Positions 62,545 through 64,000 of a stretch of 64,000 nucleotides of DNA are shown piece after piece; within the stretch, counting starts at the first letter, position 1; the number at the start of each line of letters is the position of its first letter. The stretch is from Gilliamella sp. ESL0443 (GTDB lineage: Bacteria > Pseudomonadota > Gammaproteobacteria > Enterobacterales > Orbaceae). Both the position numbers and the translations under genes were made by a program. Under the pieces are notes generated by a model that was given only the letters and a program-made list of their open reading frames with translations, made no database searches and was not told the DNA's origin. The DNA lies in assembly GCF_019469165.1 (NCBI RefSeq), contig NZ_CP048263.1, forward strand, positions 1,736,001-1,800,000. Reading direction: 5' to 3'.

Positions 62545-63319
62545 GACAAAGTATAATTGTATCTTCAATCAAACGTCTTGCTATCGTGCCATATTCGGGT
62601 ATTTTAGGTAATTGAGAATAATGATACCAATTTGCCTCGACTAACTCATTTTTATCGATAGTAATTTCACCACTCTCATAATCAGCTAAATAGGCCATCA
62701 TCATGGAGTTAGGAAACGGCCAAGGTTGTGAACCAATATAACGAATATTTTTAATTTTTATTTTTGACTCTTCGTACACTTCTCGGGCAACCGTCATTTC
62801 CATTGTTTCACCAATCTCTGTAAAACCAGCTAAAACGGTATATAAATTTTCTTGATTATGCCTAACATGCTTTGCCAATAAAATTTTATTTTTATCTCGA
62901 ATAGCAACGATAATTGAAGGGGAAATTTGTGGGTAATAACGTTGGTGACAATTACTGCATAAACAACACCACTCTGTTTTACTAATATGCATCTCATGAC
63001 CACAATAACCACAATATTTATGAGAACGATAAAACTCAGACAATTGTACCGCCCTGCCAGCCATATTAAATAATGATTGATCAGCATTATTAAGTAAGGG
63101 GCGAATCGTTGACATAGAGTTTTTCATTTCTTGGCAAATCAACCAAGCGGTTTGCCCATTCCACTCACCAATTGGTTGAGCTAGTTTGTTGGTAAAACCT
63201 AATTCACTAGCAATACCATGAGGAACTTCGCCATTTGGCAACCATAATCGCCAATTTTGACTAACAAACCAATAACCTTTTTCGTTACCAATTAAATTAA
63301 ATTGTTGTTGTATATTCAT
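62519..63319 (-). CDS. nudC: NAD(+) diphosphatase / NAD-capped RNA decapping hydrolase
   Basis: 266 residues (E. coli 257). Zinc ribbon with CGYCG and CCLCSNC (about 100-125), then a Nudix box [20 protein letters not shown] (the GX5EX7REUXEE pattern, about 165-185) and [12 protein letters not shown], the family-specific motif of NADH pyrophosphatases. Removes NMN from NAD and from NAD-capped RNA. I prefer the ATG at 63319; a GTG directly upstream is also possible. Confidence 0.95.
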   Translation of the reverse strand: MNIQQQFNLIGNEKGYWFVSQNWRLWLPNGEVPHGIASELGFTNKLAQPIGEWNGQTAWLICQEMKNSMSTIRPLLNNADQSLFNMAGRAVQLSEFYRSHKYCGYCGHEMHISKTEWCCLCSNCHQRYYPQISPSIIVAIRDKNKILLAKHVRHNQENLYTVLAGFTEIGETMEMTVAREVYEESKIKIKNIRYIGSQPWPFPNSMMMAYLADYESGEITIDKNELVEANWYHYSQLPKIPEYGTIARRLIEDTIILCREYDEFGE

Positions 63320-63345
63320 CACATCAATACCAAAAAATAACTATT

Positions 63346-63373
63346 AAAAAGGAGGATCTTAATCCTCCTTTTT
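63346..63373 (-). terminator. Terminator of yidC
   Basis: AAAAAGGAGGAT (63346-63357) pairs with ATCCTCCTTTTT (63362-63373) around a four-base loop, eight bases after the yidC stop. The stem's A/T ends give a T-run on both strands. Confidence 0.9.
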
Positions 63374-63380
63374 GGCAATA

Positions 63381-64000
63381 CTATTTCTTTTTCTTTTCGT
63401 GTAGACCTTTTTTCTCAAGCTCCCAGTAAATTATACGTTGCTGAGCAATCGTAAATAAATTACTTACAATATAGTATAAAACTAAACCTGATGGGAACCA
63501 TAAGAAGAATACCGTAAAGATTAATGGCATATAAGTCATTAATTTTTGTTGTAAAGGATCGGTAACCGGTGTTGGTGACATCTTCTGAATTAAGAACATA
63601 GTTGCACCCATTAACAATGGGAAAACATAATATGGATCTTGTGCAGATAAGTCATGGATCCAAAGAGCGAATGGAGCATGACGTAGCTCAACCGTATTAC
63701 CTAACATGTAAAATAATGACAAAAAGATAGGCATTTGAATCAATAATGGTAAACAACCACCAAGAGGATTAACTTTCTCTTGTTTATAAAGTGCCATTGT
63801 TTCCATACTCATTTTTTGTCTATCATCACCATAACGCTCTTTTAATGCTTGTAAACGAGGTTGCAATAACTTCATTTTAGCCATTGAACGATATTGTGCT
63901 CGTGTTAATGGGAATAAAATACCACGCACAATAAAAGTGATCACAATGATCGAAAAGCCCCAGTTTCCAATAAAACTATGGATAAATTTCAATAAGTAAA
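63381..64000 (-). CDS. yidC: Membrane protein insertase YidC, 5' part beyond the right edge
   Basis: About 206 codons of the C-terminal insertase domain; the frame runs off the window without a start, so only the 3' third or so of the gene is here. [20 protein letters not shown], then the conserved arginine in [31 protein letters not shown], the [17 protein letters not shown] segment and [17 protein letters not shown] match E. coli YidC closely. Inserts and folds inner-membrane proteins, alone or with SecYEG. The C-terminal tail is lysine-rich ([11 protein letters not shown]). Confidence 0.98.
   Translation of the reverse strand, partial: YLLKFIHSFIGNWGFSIIVITFIVRGILFPLTRAQYRSMAKMKLLQPRLQALKERYGDDRQKMSMETMALYKQEKVNPLGGCLPLLIQMPIFLSLFYMLGNTVELRHAPFALWIHDLSAQDPYYVFPLLMGATMFLIQKMSPTPVTDPLQQKLMTYMPLIFTVFFLWFPSGLVLYYIVSNLFTIAQQRIIYWELEKKGLHEKKKK

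Overview
The window is 64 kb of AT-rich gammaproteobacterial chromosome. Nearly every recognised protein is a close relative of its Escherichia coli counterpart. The low GC content, the mostly compact E. coli-like operons, and a few non-enteric traits (a Mg-type HemB, a Gram-positive-like malate gene cluster) suggest a host-associated relative of the enterics such as an Orbaceae bacterium (Gilliamella, Frischella or Orbus). That placement is inference from composition and gene content; no rRNA gene is present to confirm it.

Layout. 1-5388: two coupled minus-strand genes for exported proteins, an SdrD/Cna-B-like surface protein cut by the left edge and a 1180-residue outer-membrane barrel protein. 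5776-7125: mltC and yggX. 7326-10215: argD (behind a paired ARG box), engB and srkA. 10305-13114: a looser accessory stretch with yhbQ, an orphan rfaY-like LPS core kinase, a lipoprotein and a small exported protein, neither recognised. 13556-18525: a malate module made of a 2HCT transporter, a short malic enzyme, and a CitA/DcuS-type sensor kinase with its response regulator. 18579-37140: yfbR, lpxC and then the whole dcw division and cell-wall cluster on the minus strand (mraZ-rsmH-ftsL-ftsI-murE-murF-mraY-murD-ftsW-murG-murC-ddlB-ftsQ-ftsA-ftsZ), preceded by three GTGG repeats that look like the MraZ operator.

37517-46340: pgl and zwf (oxidative pentose phosphate pathway), rplY, yeaD, hemW, a divergent PfkB sugar kinase with a DeoR-type regulator, ribD and nrdR. 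46495-51505: thrLABC with a complete attenuator (23-codon leader, antiterminator arm and terminator). 51569-56022: an unrecognised small protein, ydfG, uspA, pitA and yfeH. 56085-60113: the macromolecular synthesis operon rpsU-dnaG-rpoD with its intercistronic hairpin. 60295 to the end: hemB, an unrecognised lipoprotein, nudC, and the 3' part of yidC, cut by the right edge.

Most of the window is core metabolism and cell-envelope biogenesis. The least ordinary items are the surface-protein/outer-membrane-protein pair at the left edge, the PfkB kinase with a rearranged GAGD motif, the inverted repeat overlapping the predicted rplY promoter, a small repeat family that also forms the 3' end of ribD, and the malate cluster. 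I found no tRNA or rRNA gene, CRISPR array, insertion sequence or prophage. No undescribed multi-gene system is demonstrated; the left-edge pair is the best candidate.
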